NCBI GenBank assembly: GCA_964468205.1
Contig: CAYXVG010000125.1
Coordinates: 1-9,020, forward strand
Direction: 5' to 3'
Length of the DNA: 9,020 bases
Origin: CAWELS01 sp964468205
Lineage (GTDB): Bacteria; Acidobacteriota; Terriglobia; Bryobacterales; Bryobacteraceae
This document shows, piece by piece, positions 1 through 6,104 of this stretch (position 1 is the first letter of the stretch; every line of letters starts with the position of its first letter). Made by a program: the position numbers and the translations under genes. Below the pieces are notes generated by a model. That model worked only from the letters and a program-made list of their open reading frames with translations, searched no databases and was not told where the DNA came from.

Positions 1-509
1 ATTCCTAATGGGGAAGAAACTCGTTGTCGCAACCGATTATTCTCAAAATCATTTGGGGGCCGGGGCCGTGATTCCGGCTCCCCTGGCGGGTCGGAGGGTA
101 CGCCGGGTCGCGGGTGGGATTCAACGCGCGGCTCGGATGGAGTTCCTGGCATGGGTTGGCCTGGCATCGGAGGACCTGCGGATGAAGGCCCGCCCTCGGC
201 CGAATCGGATTCCTGCACTGGCTTTTGAGAGTCGGGAGAGGCCGCGGTGTCACAGGAGCCTTCGGCCGGTTCTTCGGGGCGTGACGGTGCTTCCGAACCA
301 TCCGCCGCTTCCGCTGTTTCTTCTTCCCTGCGACGAACCGGGTGCTCCGGCTCTACCGGTTCGGGCGTGCCGGGTTTCCAAGTTGCATCCCGATCGTCCT
401 CCGAAGCGGCGGCCCTTTGGCTGACATCGTCCGGCCGCCCGGCTGTCTCTTCTTTGACATCGGAATGGGCTGGAGCCCTGATTTCCAACTCATCGGAATC
501 GCTTACCAT
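1..509 (-). CDS. Partial gene: Pro/Glu/Ser-rich acidic protein, N-terminal 169 residues, continues past left edge
   Basis: The minus strand is open from ATG at 507-509 to the window edge with no stop, giving 169 codons of an unfinished gene. An in-frame TGA at 537-539 limits the start; GGGGA lies 7 nt before the ATG. By my count Pro (30), Glu (23), Ser (20) and Asp (14) make up about half of the residues, with one Trp, one Cys and few large hydrophobics, so this part is probably disordered and cytoplasmic or a linker. A short local repeat (PMPGQPMPGTP) lies near residues 114-124. Composition becomes more ordinary after residue 152 (NDFENNRLRQRV), where a folded domain may begin. No signal peptide or membrane segment is visible. 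It has its own strong promoter and a structured leader. I do not recognise the family. The overlapping open frames on the plus strand lack start signals and look like shadows. Confidence 0.7.
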   Translation of the reverse strand, partial: MVSDSDELEIRAPAHSDVKEETAGRPDDVSQRAAASEDDRDATWKPGTPEPVEPEHPVRRREEETAEAADGSEAPSRPEEPAEGSCDTAASPDSQKPVQESDSAEGGPSSAGPPMPGQPMPGTPSEPRVESHPRPGVPSDPPGEPESRPRPPNDFENNRLRQRVSSPLG

Positions 510-698
510 TGCCAAGTCCCCGCGACGACTGGGTCTTCAACGGGCATTATCAGACCCCGGACTGCTCGGATAGCAGTTAGGCAAGTACGTTGCGGAAGGC
601 TCGGATTCGTCTTGGAACCGTGACCGAAGTCGCTGGTTCCTGGATACCCAAACACACTTTAGAATCAGACACCGACAACCCGTTGATAGACCAGTACT
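510..698 (-). promoter_or_regulatory. Structured 5' leader of the left-edge gene
   Basis: Transcription from the promoter at 705-733 would leave a leader of about 190 nt before the ATG at 509. In transcript orientation it has a hairpin with outer stem GGAACC/GGUUCC (635-640 with 614-619) and inner stem GAC/GUC closed by a cUUCGg tetraloop. It also has ACUGCU/AGCAGU with a 5-nt loop (561-577) and GGGUCU/AGACCC (552-557 with 531-536). A fourth stem, CC-x-AGUC/GACU-x-GG (512-533), holds the GGGGA ribosome binding site. The last two stems share positions 532-533, so they exclude each other, as in attenuators or riboswitches. No known riboswitch or sRNA family is recognised. The stems are seen in the sequence; a regulatory role is inference. 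Confidence 0.4.
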
Positions 699-704
699 TC
701 AAGC

Positions 705-733
705 ACTATAGCGGACGTTCTGGCAGTTGTCAA
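705..733 (-). promoter_or_regulatory. Sigma-70 type promoter of the left-edge gene
   Basis: On the minus strand a perfect -35 (TTGACA, 733-728) is followed by a 17-nt spacer and a 5/6 -10 (TATAGT, 710-705). This is the best housekeeping-type promoter in the window. It begins 55 bp after the larA-like stop codon, so the left-edge gene need not depend on readthrough. Predicted transcription start is near 697-698. Confidence 0.75.
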
Positions 734-734
734 C

Positions 735-779
735 CGCGTCTCGGGTGCGCAATTGGCTCGCTGAGCGATCCGAGAAGCG
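735..779 (-). terminator. Possible stem-loop terminator after the larA-like gene
   Basis: Arms CGC-x-TCTCGG (735-744) and CCGAGA-x-GCG (770-779) pair with one mismatch and enclose a smaller TCGC/GCGA hairpin (758-768). The structure sits between the racemase stop (789-791) and the next promoter, where a terminator is expected. No U-tract follows on the minus strand, so a classical intrinsic terminator is doubtful. Confidence 0.3.
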
Positions 780-788
780 CGGATTGCC

Positions 789-2078
789 CTATTCCGCGAG
801 AGCCTCGCTAAGGCCCGCTTTTGCAAGCACATAGGGCCCTTCGGGAACAACCGCGATGGTGGCGTCCCGCGGCAGCCCGGCGGTGAGGGCCGCGATCGCT
901 TCGGGCGCGCTGGCGTATGCCTTTCCCCAAAGACTGGGGTAGTAGTCCGAGGGGAGACCGGGAACGTAGTACAACAGGTCCGCTTTCCGGGTCACCAGCG
1001 CGAGCTTCTCCATCTGCCACTGGTCGACGATCACCGGGGAACCGGCGATGCGATCCATGAACTCCTCGGCCGAAGGGAATTCCCGAAGCATCTTCCGGAA
1101 CTCCGGCGCTCCCGCCCCCTCCTCGCAGGCGGCCATCAGCAGAATCCTGCCTCCGGGGCGTACAACGTGCTGCGCCGCGGTGATGCCTTTGATCGATTGA
1201 TAGAAGGTCAGATCGAGGGGATAGCCGGCCGAGGTCGTGATGACGGCGTCGGCGGGCTCTTCCAACCGCTCCAGCATAACCTGCGAGACGAACGCCACGC
1301 CTTGCTGGTGCGCTTGTTCGGGATGCCCGGCGAAGACTCCGGCAATCCGGCGGTCGCGCGACAGTGAAACATCCACGATAAAATCATGCCGCGCCATGCG
1401 AGCAATCTCCAAAAGTTCTTCATGGAGCGGATTACCGTCGATTGAACCCTCGTGGGTCCGAGGATCGCGCATGAACTTCGGACTATGCAGAACCTTGATG
1501 GTGTCTTCGCCGCCGAGGCCCGGTACCACCAGCTTGCGCCCGCCCGAGTAACCCAGCATGAGGTGCGGCTCGATGAAGCCCAGCGTGATGTGCAGGTCCG
1601 CGGCGACGAACCGCTCATCGACGTAAACCGGCGTTCCAGAGGCCGTATTCCCCACAAACCGATGTGTGTCTTTCTTGCGCGCTTCGTGGTTGACCACCCG
1701 ATAGCGCCCCGCAATCTCCTCGCCGACAATCCTCCGAATCTCCTCCGGGGTCGCCGGACGATGCAGGCCGGTGGCGATCAGGATCGTGATCCCCTCGCGC
1801 CGGATGCCCGCTCTTTCGAGTCGGCGCAGCAGCGGCGGCAGAACAGTTGAATTCGGAGCGGGTCGCGTGATGTCGCAAACCGATATGGCCGCGGTCGACT
1901 TCCCGCGCGCAAGCTCCACCAGCGGGGCTGTCCCCACAGGGCTGTCCAAAGCATCCTCGATTGCCTTCAGGTGATCGCCCACAGGCGTCGCCGAACGCGT
2001 TTCGATCACCCTGTACCGATATGGAACAGGCAACTCGACTTCGAGGCCGGACTTTCCAAAAGCAACCTGGATGCGCAT
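789..2078 (-). CDS. LarA-family nickel-pincer-dependent 2-hydroxyacid racemase/epimerase
   Basis: The predicted 429-residue protein has the usual LarA length. LarA enzymes racemise or epimerise 2-hydroxyacids in the cytoplasm by hydride transfer to a nickel-pincer nucleotide bound covalently to lysine. The expected residues are present: D69 and R72 (CDITRP), H106 (TGLHRP), H172 and K182 (EPHLMLGYSGGRK), H198 (VLHSP), and Y293/Q294/K297 (FYQSIKG). K182 corresponds to the lysine carrying the cofactor. The start at 2076-2078 (MRIQVAFGKSGLEVELP) is chosen because family members begin here. A longer frame to 2237 would add a non-homologous stretch and cross the sigma-54 element and the small divergent gene. 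No clear ribosome binding site is seen. Cofactor genes larB, larC and larE are not in the window. LarA homologues act on lactate, malate, other 2-hydroxyacids or sugar acids, so the substrate cannot be named. Confidence 0.88.
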   Translation of the reverse strand: MRIQVAFGKSGLEVELPVPYRYRVIETRSATPVGDHLKAIEDALDSPVGTAPLVELARGKSTAAISVCDITRPAPNSTVLPPLLRRLERAGIRREGITILIATGLHRPATPEEIRRIVGEEIAGRYRVVNHEARKKDTHRFVGNTASGTPVYVDERFVAADLHITLGFIEPHLMLGYSGGRKLVVPGLGGEDTIKVLHSPKFMRDPRTHEGSIDGNPLHEELLEIARMARHDFIVDVSLSRDRRIAGVFAGHPEQAHQQGVAFVSQVMLERLEEPADAVITTSAGYPLDLTFYQSIKGITAAQHVVRPGGRILLMAACEEGAGAPEFRKMLREFPSAEEFMDRIAGSPVIVDQWQMEKLALVTRKADLLYYVPGLPSDYYPSLWGKAYASAPEAIAALTAGLPRDATIAVVPEGPYVLAKAGLSEALAE

Positions 2079-2157
2079 AACGCCAAAACTAGCACAAATC
2101 GCCCCGGAGCTTGGCGGTTTCGTCCCCTGAATCCGCATATAAAAGTTAAGAAACGTT

Positions 2158-2173
2158 TGGCACACTACGTGCA
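2158..2173 (+). promoter_or_regulatory. Sigma-54 type -24/-12 promoter element
   Basis: TGGCAC (2158-2163) and TGCA (2170-2173) place GG (2159-2160) and GC (2171-2172) exactly 10 nt apart, as in the sigma-54 consensus TGGCACG-N4-TTGCW. The mismatches are A for the last G of the -24 box and G for the first T of the -12 box. The predicted start is near 2183-2184, about 20 nt before the ATG at 2203 and just ahead of its AAAGGA. I found no clear enhancer-binding palindrome upstream. Confidence 0.55.
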
Positions 2174-2202
2174 TCAAAATAACAACGAAAGGATCACGAA
2201 AA

Positions 2203-2292
2203 ATGCTTGTCTCAGGGTTAGTCGCCGGATTGCTCATTATCGGGTTGTTCGTGTCGATGATCTACTCCTCGCCAAAGCCGAATGGCAAGTGA
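2203..2292 (+). CDS. 29-residue single-span membrane peptide
   Basis: ATG at 2203-2205 is preceded by AAAGGA with a 9-nt gap and follows the sigma-54 type element closely; TGA is at 2290-2292. The peptide starts MLVSGLVAGLLIIGLFVSM, one continuous hydrophobic span (about residues 3-21), and ends in a short polar basic tail (SSPKPNGK). The positive tail suggests an inner-membrane peptide with its C-terminus in the cytoplasm. Length and layout resemble KdpF-like subunits, which are also about 29 residues, but no kdpABC genes follow and the KdpF C-terminal pattern is not evident, so that name is not given. The gene lies alone between divergent larA-like and downstream methyltransferase genes. 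Promoter, ribosome binding site and hydrophobic frame agree, but ORFs this short can arise by chance. Confidence 0.5.
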   Translation: MLVSGLVAGLLIIGLFVSMIYSSPKPNGK

Positions 2293-2300
2293 CAGGTTGA

Positions 2301-2328
2301 CACGGTGGCGATCTATTCCGCCACGGTG
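2301..2328 (+). terminator. Hairpin after the small membrane peptide gene
   Basis: CACGGTGGCG (2301-2310) and CGCCACGGTG (2319-2328) pair over 10 positions with one G-G mismatch around an 8-nt loop. It begins 9 nt after the TGA at 2292, a usual place for a terminator, but no T-run follows. A consensus TTGACA (2297-2302) overlaps its left edge without a good -10, so an operator role is also possible. Confidence 0.35.
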
Positions 2329-2371
2329 CGGATGTAACCTCCGCATTCTTCGGGCCGGACTCCGAACCGGC

Positions 2372-2377
2372 TAGAAT
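2372..2377 (+). promoter_or_regulatory. Possible -10 box for the methyltransferase-ligase pair
   Basis: TAGAAT matches the -10 consensus at 5/6 and lies about 110 bp before the methyltransferase ATG. The expected -35 position (near 2349-2354, TTCGGG) is poor, so this is a weak call. Confidence 0.25.
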
Positions 2378-2487
2378 AAGCTGCATGATGCGGGCCCCTG
2401 TCTTCGACGCCATCGGTTCAGGGAAGACTTCGCCCTCGCCGAGATCCACCACTCCAACGAGCTGCTCGGGTGTGCCGGCATAGCGAC

Positions 2488-3339
2488 ATGTCCATCACCG
2501 CCGAAGCAGAGCGCAAATTCTACGACGAAATCTACGACCGGCACCTCAGCCGGCCCGACCAGGAACTCGTGATGAATCGGCGGGTCATGATGAACGCCCT
2601 CAATGACCCTCAACAGACCATCTGGGAGCGGCGGCGCCTCTACCAGCGCGTCTGGGCGGAACTGATGGCCGAACCGCTGGCGGGAGCCAGCGTCCTCGAC
2701 TACGGCTGCGGTCCCGGCGACTGGGGCGTTCTGCTCGCCACCGAGGGCGCTCAGGTCACTCTACTCGATCTGTCGCCGAAGGCGGTCGAATTGGGACTCC
2801 GGCGAGCCCGGGTCAGTGGCGTGGCCGACCGTGTTCGCGGATTCGCACGCGACGCCAGCGATCTCTCTTGCTTCGCCGATGGCGAGTTTGATCTCATCTT
2901 CGGCAGCGCCGCCGTCCACCATACGCTGAAATACGTGAACGCGGCCGAGGAGTTGGTGCGCGTCCTGCGGCCCGGCGGCCGCCTGGTGCTGGCCGAGACC
3001 TACGGCAACAACCCGTTCATCAATCTGGCCCGGCGATTGCGCGCCTGGGTCTCGCGGGAAGCCGAGGAACAGGGCGAGGAAATCCTCATCGCCGACCGCG
3101 AGATTCGATGGTTCGAGTCTCGGTTCGCCCGCGTCGAAGTCATCCCGCTGAATCTGCTGGCAATGTCGAAGCGCCTGTTCCGCGGCCACTTCGATCGGAT
3201 TTGGGTGCGGGCCCTGCTGCGAGGACTCGAACGCACTGACCGGCGCCTCCTCCGCGCCTTCCCGCGCCTTGAGAGGTACTGCGGCGAGGTCGTAATCGTG
3301 GGGACCAGGGAAACAGCCGGAAACCGCCAGACCATATAA
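2488..3339 (+). CDS. Class I SAM-dependent methyltransferase
   Basis: This 283-residue protein has the class I Rossmann methyltransferase core. Motif I is VLDYGCGPGDWG (69-80), the acidic residue at the end of strand 2 is D94 in LLDLS, motif IV is FDLIFGSAAVHH (134-145), and VLRPGGRLVLAE (159-170) is the usual post-IV strand. The first 65 residues form a helical cap; the C-terminal 110 residues, rich in Arg and Leu, probably help bind substrate. The substrate cannot be read from the sequence. ATG 2488 (MSITAEAERKFYDEIYD) is preferred; an in-frame GTG at 2470 would add six residues, and neither has a clear ribosome binding site. The stop is 9 bp before the acyl ligase start, so the two are probably co-transcribed and may modify a shared lipid, aromatic acid or secondary metabolite. 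Confidence 0.88.
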   Translation: MSITAEAERKFYDEIYDRHLSRPDQELVMNRRVMMNALNDPQQTIWERRRLYQRVWAELMAEPLAGASVLDYGCGPGDWGVLLATEGAQVTLLDLSPKAVELGLRRARVSGVADRVRGFARDASDLSCFADGEFDLIFGSAAVHHTLKYVNAAEELVRVLRPGGRLVLAETYGNNPFINLARRLRAWVSREAEEQGEEILIADREIRWFESRFARVEVIPLNLLAMSKRLFRGHFDRIWVRALLRGLERTDRRLLRAFPRLERYCGEVVIVGTRETAGNRQTI

Positions 3340-3348
3340 TCCGGACCT

Positions 3349-5040
3349 ATGGACGCGCAGATTCCCCAATGCACCGTCGATCAGTATGAGCATGCATTCG
3401 CCGCCAGGCATCTGCTCCACAAAGTCATCGCATACTGGGCCCGACGCAAACCCGATACCCCGGCCATCATCCATCACGACCGCGGCCTCGTCGACACCTG
3501 GGCGACGCTGGACCGCGACAGCGCCGGACTCGCTATGCAACTCCTCCGGAGAGGCTTTCGCCGGGGCGACTTTCTGGCGACATCGCTGCCATTTCTACGG
3601 GAGCACATCCTGCTCCAATACGCCTGCTTCAAAATCGGCGTCATCCATGTGCCTTTGGACCTGCGTTTGTCACCGCGCGAGGTGTTGCGGTCACTCTCGC
3701 TCGTCCGAGCGGCCGGATACGCCTTCCTTGGGAAGACCCGCGCGGCCGACTTCCGGGAATTGGGTCGCGCGGTCCAGCAGCGCTGCCCGTTTGTCCGTCA
3801 CCTGATCCAGTTCTCGGCCATCGAGGAAACTATCGACGGCGCCGAGCCCTTCGCGGTCATGGCGCAGCGGGCCCAGTCGCCGACCTCTGACCTGCGCGAC
3901 GCCTTCGCCGAGGCGACCCCGCAAGTCGGCGAGAACGACGGCGCCCAGGTCATCTTCACCACCGGATCAACCGGGGAACCGAAGCCGGCGTTGCTGACCC
4001 ACCGTTCGATCACAGCGCAGAATCTCTGCCTTGGTTCGGCTTTCTTCAGCGAGAGCTCCAGAGCCCTTGTGAATCTGCCTCCCTCTCACGTCGGCGGGCA
4101 GGCCGAGCTCCTGATGACCACTCTTTTTCAGGGCGGCACGGCTGTCGTGCTCGAGATCTTCGATGCCGCCAAGTCTCTCGATGCGATTGAAGAGCACCGT
4201 GTCAATCTGGTCGGCCAGATACCGGCGATGTTCCAGCTCGAGTGGAGGCTATCGGACTATGACCGGCGCGACCTTTCGAGCCTGGAGACCGTCGTTTACG
4301 GTGGCCAGCAGGTTTCGCGTCCGTTCCTTGAGCGCATGGCCGCCATGGCGCCGCGGATGGCCACCGGCCTCGGCCTCACCGAAGCTTCCGGCTTCTGTAC
4401 CTATACCCCCCTCACCGGCGATGTGGATCTACTGGCGGCCGGCCTCGGCCACTCCATGCCTCTGTATCGCATGTCGATCCGCCGGCCGATGCGCGACGAT
4501 GGCTCGGCCGGCGATCCGGTTCCGGATGGAGAGATCGGCCATGTCTGCTTCGAAGGCCCTCAAACCTTCGCCGGCTACGTGAATGATCCGGAAGCGACCC
4601 GGCGGGCCGTCTCCACCGACGCGATCCTATACACCGGAGATCTCGGGCACAACGACTCCGCCGGACTCCATTTCTCCGGCCGGTCCCGGTGGGTCATCAA
4701 ACCGCGCGGCTACCAGGTCTTCCCGGCGCAGGTCGAGGACCACTTCACCGCGCTCAGCCACCAGGTCGCGGCTTGCGGCGTGGTGGGCGTTGAGCATCGA
4801 CTGTTCAGCGAGGGCATTATCGCGTTCGTCGAGCGCCGCCCAAACGCCGGCTTGTCCGTCGCCGACCTGAAGAAGCACGCTCGATCCATGACCGGCTACC
4901 TCCGCCCTCATCACTATGTGATCCTCGAGCCGGGCGGTCTGCCATTGAATCGCGTTGCGAAAACCGACTACGTCAAGCTCGCCGCAATGGCCGCCGAGGA
5001 GGTGGCAAGGCTGCGACAATCCGGCAAGTGGGATCACTGA
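3349..5040 (+). CDS. Class I adenylate-forming enzyme, acyl-CoA synthetase/acyl-AMP ligase family
   Basis: At 563 residues this is a full-length AMP-dependent synthetase. Such enzymes activate a carboxylic acid with ATP to acyl-AMP and usually pass it to CoA or a carrier protein. Visible motifs: phosphate-binding loop FTTGSTGEPKP (203-213), TGLGLTEA (339-346), YTGDLG (428-433), GRSRWVIKPRGYQVFPAQVE (444-463, hinge and C-domain), and C-terminal NRVAKTDY with the catalytic lysine at K539. The common GK before this lysine is AK here. The acyl pocket region (about 245-350) does not allow a substrate call. No carrier protein, condensation or ketosynthase domain is attached, so it works alone or in trans. 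It has no signal peptide or membrane span. It follows the methyltransferase by 9 bp. No gene symbol is justified. Confidence 0.9.
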   Translation: MDAQIPQCTVDQYEHAFAARHLLHKVIAYWARRKPDTPAIIHHDRGLVDTWATLDRDSAGLAMQLLRRGFRRGDFLATSLPFLREHILLQYACFKIGVIHVPLDLRLSPREVLRSLSLVRAAGYAFLGKTRAADFRELGRAVQQRCPFVRHLIQFSAIEETIDGAEPFAVMAQRAQSPTSDLRDAFAEATPQVGENDGAQVIFTTGSTGEPKPALLTHRSITAQNLCLGSAFFSESSRALVNLPPSHVGGQAELLMTTLFQGGTAVVLEIFDAAKSLDAIEEHRVNLVGQIPAMFQLEWRLSDYDRRDLSSLETVVYGGQQVSRPFLERMAAMAPRMATGLGLTEASGFCTYTPLTGDVDLLAAGLGHSMPLYRMSIRRPMRDDGSAGDPVPDGEIGHVCFEGPQTFAGYVNDPEATRRAVSTDAILYTGDLGHNDSAGLHFSGRSRWVIKPRGYQVFPAQVEDHFTALSHQVAACGVVGVEHRLFSEGIIAFVERRPNAGLSVADLKKHARSMTGYLRPHHYVILEPGGLPLNRVAKTDYVKLAAMAAEEVARLRQSGKWDH

Positions 5041-5075
5041 GCAGTCGCGAGTTTACTGCGGTCGCCATCCCGCAA

Positions 5076-5095
5076 CGCGGATGTCCACGTCCGCG
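5076..5095. terminator. Strong hairpin between convergent genes, possible bidirectional terminator
   Basis: CGCGGATG (5076-5083) and CGTCCGCG (5088-5095) form an 8-bp stem with one G-U pair and the tetraloop TCCA. It lies 36 nt past the ligase stop and 55 nt past the stop of the opposing aldo/keto reductase. No T-run follows on either strand, which argues against classical intrinsic termination. Confidence 0.4.
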
Positions 5096-5149
5096 GCATC
5101 ACGGCCCGGCTTGCCCTTCCAGGCTCACTGCCCATACAGGGAACCGCCG

Positions 5150-5998
5150 CTATCCCCGAACACTGGCCGCGGGAATCCGTTTCACCATGTCGCGGAACTG
5201 AGCCGGACTCTCGCAGCCGATGGTGAAGCAGTCGACGAACTCCTGCGCCAGAAGCACCTGCAGGAACGCGTCAATGCGCTCCGGCGCGCGACCTCGCCCC
5301 AGAACCTTCATCCCCATGACGCCCTTGCCGTTGGCCTTCATCTCCTTCAGCACCGAAACAACCGCGGGAACGTCGGCGTCCATGAGGATGCCCTCGGGAT
5401 TGATGCGGGCCAGATCCACCTCCACCCAAGGATGTTTCGCCGCAACCTTCAGCGCTTCTAACGAATGACACGAGATGCCGAGAGTCTTCACTACGCCTCG
5501 CTCCTGGGCCTCGGAGAGAACCTCCATGGCGCCCTTGCGCCGCTCGGGCCAATCGGGGCGGGTCTCGGCATGGAGCAGGACAATGTCGAGGTAATCGGTG
5601 CCGATCTCCCGGAGGTAGCGGTCCAGGTCGGCCTTCTGGTCCTTGGCCGTGTCCGAGATGGTCTTGGTCATGATGACCACCTTCTCGCGGGGGATGCTCT
5701 TCAGCGCCTCTTTCAGATGCGGGTGCGAGCCGTACTGGTCGGCCGAATCCCAGAAGTTGACGCCCTCGTCGTAGCCGAGGCGCAGGAGGTCGGCCAGGCC
5801 GCGGACTCCGAGTGCGCGTGTCTGGTTCGAACTGCCACCCCAGCCGCCGGTGCCGGTACCCATGGCCATGCGAGTGAGCTCGATGCCCTTCGGGCCAACC
5901 TTGACGCGGTCGGTGGCGTGCTTCTTCTTGTTGCCCGCCATGAGGTGATAGGGAAAGGTGGCTGCCATGCCGGCCTGCAGGAATGATCGTCGCTTCAT
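5150..5998 (-). CDS. Tat-signal aldo/keto reductase
   Basis: The 282-residue protein begins MKRRSFLQAGMAATFPYHLMAG, a short twin-arginine signal (RRSFLQ), so it is probably folded in the cytoplasm with its cofactor and then exported. The rest is an aldo/keto reductase barrel with the tetrad D84 and Y89 (NFWDSADQYG), K112 (IMTK) and H143 (DIVLLHAE). The family uses NAD(P)H to interconvert carbonyls and alcohols; Tat-linked members are common in Acidobacteriota and Planctomycetota, with mostly unknown substrates. The start at 5996-5998 keeps the signal intact. AGGAGG is 12 nt upstream, longer than usual, while a weaker AAAGG is only 3 nt away. A TTG at 6046 would bury the twin arginines. TGATACGAT (6033-6041, minus strand) could be an extended -10. 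It is divergent from the secreted phosphatase. Confidence 0.87.
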   Translation of the reverse strand: MKRRSFLQAGMAATFPYHLMAGNKKKHATDRVKVGPKGIELTRMAMGTGTGGWGGSSNQTRALGVRGLADLLRLGYDEGVNFWDSADQYGSHPHLKEALKSIPREKVVIMTKTISDTAKDQKADLDRYLREIGTDYLDIVLLHAETRPDWPERRKGAMEVLSEAQERGVVKTLGISCHSLEALKVAAKHPWVEVDLARINPEGILMDADVPAVVSVLKEMKANGKGVMGMKVLGRGRAPERIDAFLQVLLAQEFVDCFTIGCESPAQFRDMVKRIPAASVRG

Positions 5999-6070
5999 GA
6001 GCCTTTCAAGCCTCCTCTGAGGTCCTTTCTTAATCGTATCAAGCAAGAAGAGCGAAATCGTCCTTCAAGA

Positions 6071-6090
6071 TTGCAGTAGACTCACTGCAA
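6071..6090. repeat. Perfect inverted repeat, candidate operator
   Basis: TTGCAGT (6071-6077), a 6-nt spacer and ACTGCAA (6084-6090) form a perfect 7-bp inverted repeat between two divergent genes. It ends 2 bp before the phosphatase ribosome binding site (GGAGG, 6093-6097). It could be a dimeric repressor site affecting both genes, or an mRNA hairpin next to the ribosome binding site. No partner regulator is identified. Confidence 0.5.
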
Positions 6091-6104
6091 ACGGAGGATT
6101 TCGA

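Noticed and set aside
8..573. Two plus-strand frames opposite the left-edge gene
   Set aside because: They lack ribosome binding sites and are the expected by-product of the GC-rich, Pro/Ser-rich minus-strand coding sequence.
599..660. tRNA or 6S-like RNA in the leader region
   Set aside because: No T-loop or acceptor pairing for a tRNA, and the paired segments do not form the single long bulged stem of 6S RNA.
2138..2143. TATAAA box upstream of the small peptide gene
   Set aside because: The only -35-like match (TTGGCG, 2111-2116) is 21 bp away, too far for sigma-70; the sigma-54 element explains the position better.
2079..2237. N-terminal extension of the larA-like gene to an ATG at 2237
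   Set aside because: The extra 53 residues do not resemble LarA N-termini and would run antisense through the sigma-54 element and the 29-codon gene; the family start fits 2078.
2237..2452. 71-codon minus-strand frame opposite the small peptide gene
   Set aside because: Arg/Ser-rich later half typical of a shadow frame, no start signals, and conflict with the better supported plus-strand features.
2385..2483. 32-codon frame starting ATGATG before the methyltransferase
   Set aside because: No ribosome binding site, low-complexity Ser/Thr/Pro product, and it ends inside the region around the methyltransferase start in another frame.
2761..3540. Long minus-strand frame opposite the methyltransferase and ligase start
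   Set aside because: It is antisense to clear enzyme motifs and its product has no recognisable domain; GC-rich genes often give such frames.
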